Source: Chthoniobacterales bacterium (GTDB lineage Bacteria > Verrucomicrobiota > Verrucomicrobiia > Chthoniobacterales > UBA10450). Taken from it: a stretch of 6,122 nt of DNA. Positions 4,019 to 6,122 of this stretch are shown in pieces. The notes under the pieces were generated by a model, which was not told where the DNA came from, ran no database searches, and saw only the letters and a program-made list of their open reading frames with translations. The translations under genes and the position numbers were made by a program. Position 1 is the first letter of the stretch, and each line of letters begins with the position of its first letter. The stretch is from NCBI GenBank assembly GCA_013695925.1, contig JACCZO010000066.1, positions 1 through 6,122 on the forward strand. Reading direction: 5' to 3'.

Positions 4019-6122
4019 ATGAAAGCACTTCTTCCGTCGCTCGTCCTCGCGATTCTGACCTTCTCGTTCAACGACACCTTTGCGACTCAGGCCGATGAAA
4101 CGACCGTGACCATCACCGGTCAAACGGCCGGACCGACGCCTTTCATACATCAGGTGGATTTGCTGGCGAGCGAGACCAGCCCTCTCAAAAGCATACGCTT
4201 TGCGATTATGCCAAAAATAGGTTCGGTCACCCGTCCTCTTTCCGGTACTTACACCAACGACTATCTTACCGACCGCGGTTACGTCAACGCCGACACCGGT
4301 GACATCTTTCTGCCTGTCTGGGGTTTGTATTCGGATTTTGCGAACACCGTCACCCTTACCTACTTCTTTAATGACGGCTCCTCCAAGAACGATACGCTTA
4401 CGATTACAACGGATGCGTTCGATGAACCTTGCGGTTACCAATCGCCGACCGTCCTGCAAGCGCGCACTGACACCACCTCGTTAAGCTATGACTATATGTT
4501 AGTTAAAGGCGCCTGCAGCGAGTTTTCGCCCGCGATCATCGACACTGATGGCGCGCTGAGGTGGGTGGGCATTGCAGGTGTCTCTCGTTATAACTCGGCC
4601 TTTTTCGACAATGCGATTTATCAGGCTGGAAATGGCGTGCTCTTAAGAGTCGATCTCGACGGCACAGTCACGACTCTAGCCGCAAACGGTGATTATGGCA
4701 TTACTTTCATTCATCATAACATCGATCGCGGTAAACTTGGCTTGATTCTGGATGTAGATACCGCGACCCAATTCGAATCTGTAAACATAGAGGTAGACGC
4801 AGCCGGAAATCTTCTAAAGACCTGGAACCTAGCCCAAATCATCAGCGACGCAATGATCGCCGGGGGGGACGATCCTTCGCAGTTTGTTTATCCTTCGCCC
4901 ACGGATTGGTTTCATAATAACAGCGTCACTTACAATCGCGCTGACGACTCTTTAGTGATTTCAAGCCGCGAGAATTTTCTTATTTGCATCGATTACGAGA
5001 CGGCCGAGATCAAATGGATCCTTGGGGACAGGACGAAGAAGTGGTTCCTATTCCCATCCCTTGCCAAATACGCTCTTACTCTCGCTTCCGGGAGCCTGCC
5101 GCCGATCGGTCAGCATGCGCCATCAGTGACTTATGATCAGGGACTCTTGGTCCTCGATAACGGACAAAACAGCGGCTTCCAAGTTCCTCCCGGCATCCTG
5201 AGGACTTTTGCCTCACCTCGGAAATATCAGATTGATCTGACGACGATGACGGCAACGGAGGTCTGGAATTATCCCCTGAACGGGACTGTCTACAGTCCAT
5301 TCTGCGGCAGTGTGTATGAGGACGCTCCGCTGAACTACCTGATCGACTACGCTCTTGTGGGTGGGCCAGGCGCTAGCCCGCCTTTCGCACAATTACTGGG
5401 CTTGGACGCGTCCGGGGAGACGGTCTTCTATTACCAGTACGTGACTGACTCCTGCGACACTGCATTCAATTCGATTCCGCTCCACCTCGAAAGCACCAAG
5501 TTTCCGACGGTCATGGCGCGTAATCTTAATATCTCGACACGCGGCAATGTCGGCCCCGGCGATGATGCTTTGATTGGCGGCTTTATCGTCACTGGCACGG
5601 AGCCACAGACCATTATTTTCCGCGCCCTCGGACCGTCGCTCGGGGCGTTGGTTGGAAATTCCGCCACGCTGGCTGACCCCAACCTGACCATTTTCGATTC
5701 CAGCGGCGCCGAAGTAGCCAGCAATGATGACTGGGAATCGGATCCTGGTGCCGGGCAAATCACCGCAGAGGGCTTCGCCCCGGGTGACCCGGCGGAAGCA
5801 GCGACCATCCAGACACTCGAGCCTGGCGCCTATACTTTTGTCGTTAGGGGAAAAGACGAGGTTCCGGGCATTGCCCTGGTCGAAGCCTACGATCTGTCGC
5901 CGCTGGCCGATTCAAAACTCGCCAATATTAGCACGCGCGGCCTCGTCGGCACGGGCGATAATGTCCTGATCAGCGGCTTCATCGTGGGCGAGGTGGATAG
6001 CACAACCGTCGTCCTGCGCGCCATCGGGCCTTCGCTTGCGGCGACCGGAATCGCCGCTCCGCTGGCAGATCCGAGCCTGGAGGTCTTCGACGCTAACGGC
6101 ACTTCGATCGCGACGAACGACA
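4019..6122 (+). CDS. Exported aryl-sulfate sulfotransferase (AssT-like), copy 2; 3' end missing
   Basis: This frame is open for 701 codons from the ATG at 4019 to the window edge with no stop or frameshift; by comparison with copy 1 about 55-60 residues are missing. The predicted activity is the same as for copy 1. A signal peptide (MKALLPSLVLAILTF..., cleavage likely after TFA, residue 22) leads into the near-identical mature start TQADETTVTI. The N-terminal beta domain (about 28-134; FLPVWGLYSDF at 98-108) and propeller (about 138-495) follow. Active-site candidates are H232/H233, H299 and N301 (DWFHNN), R317 (SSREN) and H366 (GQHAPS). Five cysteines (138, 167, 323, 429, 479) match those of copy 1. 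One repeat module is complete (503-626) and the second is cut. Differences from copy 1 cluster in loops: one residue added near 205 (GNGVLLRVD), one removed in the NGQNSGFQVPPG loop (381-392), and changes at 337-346. The 569-bp gap and own leader argue for separate transcription. Confidence 0.85.
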   Translation, partial: MKALLPSLVLAILTFSFNDTFATQADETTVTITGQTAGPTPFIHQVDLLASETSPLKSIRFAIMPKIGSVTRPLSGTYTNDYLTDRGYVNADTGDIFLPVWGLYSDFANTVTLTYFFNDGSSKNDTLTITTDAFDEPCGYQSPTVLQARTDTTSLSYDYMLVKGACSEFSPAIIDTDGALRWVGIAGVSRYNSAFFDNAIYQAGNGVLLRVDLDGTVTTLAANGDYGITFIHHNIDRGKLGLILDVDTATQFESVNIEVDAAGNLLKTWNLAQIISDAMIAGGDDPSQFVYPSPTDWFHNNSVTYNRADDSLVISSRENFLICIDYETAEIKWILGDRTKKWFLFPSLAKYALTLASGSLPPIGQHAPSVTYDQGLLVLDNGQNSGFQVPPGILRTFASPRKYQIDLTTMTATEVWNYPLNGTVYSPFCGSVYEDAPLNYLIDYALVGGPGASPPFAQLLGLDASGETVFYYQYVTDSCDTAFNSIPLHLESTKFPTVMARNLNISTRGNVGPGDDALIGGFIVTGTEPQTIIFRALGPSLGALVGNSATLADPNLTIFDSSGAEVASNDDWESDPGAGQITAEGFAPGDPAEAATIQTLEPGAYTFVVRGKDEVPGIALVEAYDLSPLADSKLANISTRGLVGTGDNVLISGFIVGEVDSTTVVLRAIGPSLAATGIAAPLADPSLEVFDANGTSIATND
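5525..6122 (+). repeat. C-terminal protein modules of copy 2 (first complete, second cut by the edge)
   Basis: Module 1 covers residues 503-626 (5525-5896) and module 2 begins at residue 634 (5918). Module 1 carries IVTGT and SDPGA like module 1 of copy 1, while module 2 carries IVGEV and GI-APL-DP like module 2 of copy 1. The modules therefore pair by position between the two genes. Confidence 0.75.

Noticed and set aside
3962..4459. Minus-strand frame of 165 codons covering the start of copy 2
   Set aside because: It lies opposite a well-supported signal peptide and domain and has shadow-like composition.
1..6122. CRISPR arrays, tRNA or rRNA genes, insertion sequences, phage genes
   Set aside because: No regularly spaced repeats, cloverleaf, transposase motif or terminal inverted repeats were seen on either strand.

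Overview
The window looks like a chromosomal segment of a free-living, probably soil-type bacterium of the Verrucomicrobiota (Chthoniobacterales-like). This placement is an inference. It rests mainly on the C-terminal repeat modules of the two large proteins (N-[IL]-STRG ... GFIV ... RA.GPSL ... NDDW ... PGAYT.IV.G ... YDL), which I associate with secreted proteins of that phylum. The moderate-to-high GC and an IscU-type scaffold gene followed by sufT fit but do not prove it.

Layout, all genes on the + strand. (1) Positions 1-461: 3' part of an IscU/NifU-N type Fe-S cluster scaffold gene, cut by the left edge. (2) 480-1037: sufT, a long-form SufT (MIP18/DUF59) Fe-S maturation factor, 18 bp downstream and surely co-transcribed. 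(3) 1038-1172: short spacer with a hairpin over the sufT stop and the leader of the next gene. (4) 1173-3449: a complete exported protein of 758 aa with signal peptide, arylsulfotransferase N-terminal domain, AssT-type catalytic beta-propeller and two C-terminal repeat modules. (5) 3450-4018: a 569-bp spacer without a convincing gene but with several hairpins. (6) 4019-6122: a second, diverged copy of the same exported protein, running off the right edge after 701 codons with no stop.

The first pair belongs to cytoplasmic Fe-S cluster assembly. The second pair is predicted to act outside the cytoplasm as PAPS-independent aryl-sulfate sulfotransferases, which move a sulfuryl group from a phenolic sulfate ester to another phenol through a sulfo-histidine. 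All residues I can align with the AssT active site (HH pair, H..N, R 18 residues later, GQH) are kept in both copies, so both are probably active. The two copies are about 70% identical over residues 51-100 (hand count 35/50), share five cysteines and parts of their upstream DNA, and differ mainly in loops and signal peptides. This suggests an old whole-gene tandem duplication followed by specialisation. The main candidates for novelty are the fusion of an AssT catalytic core to the verrucomicrobial repeat module, the tandem paralogy with related leaders, and the structured spacer between the copies.
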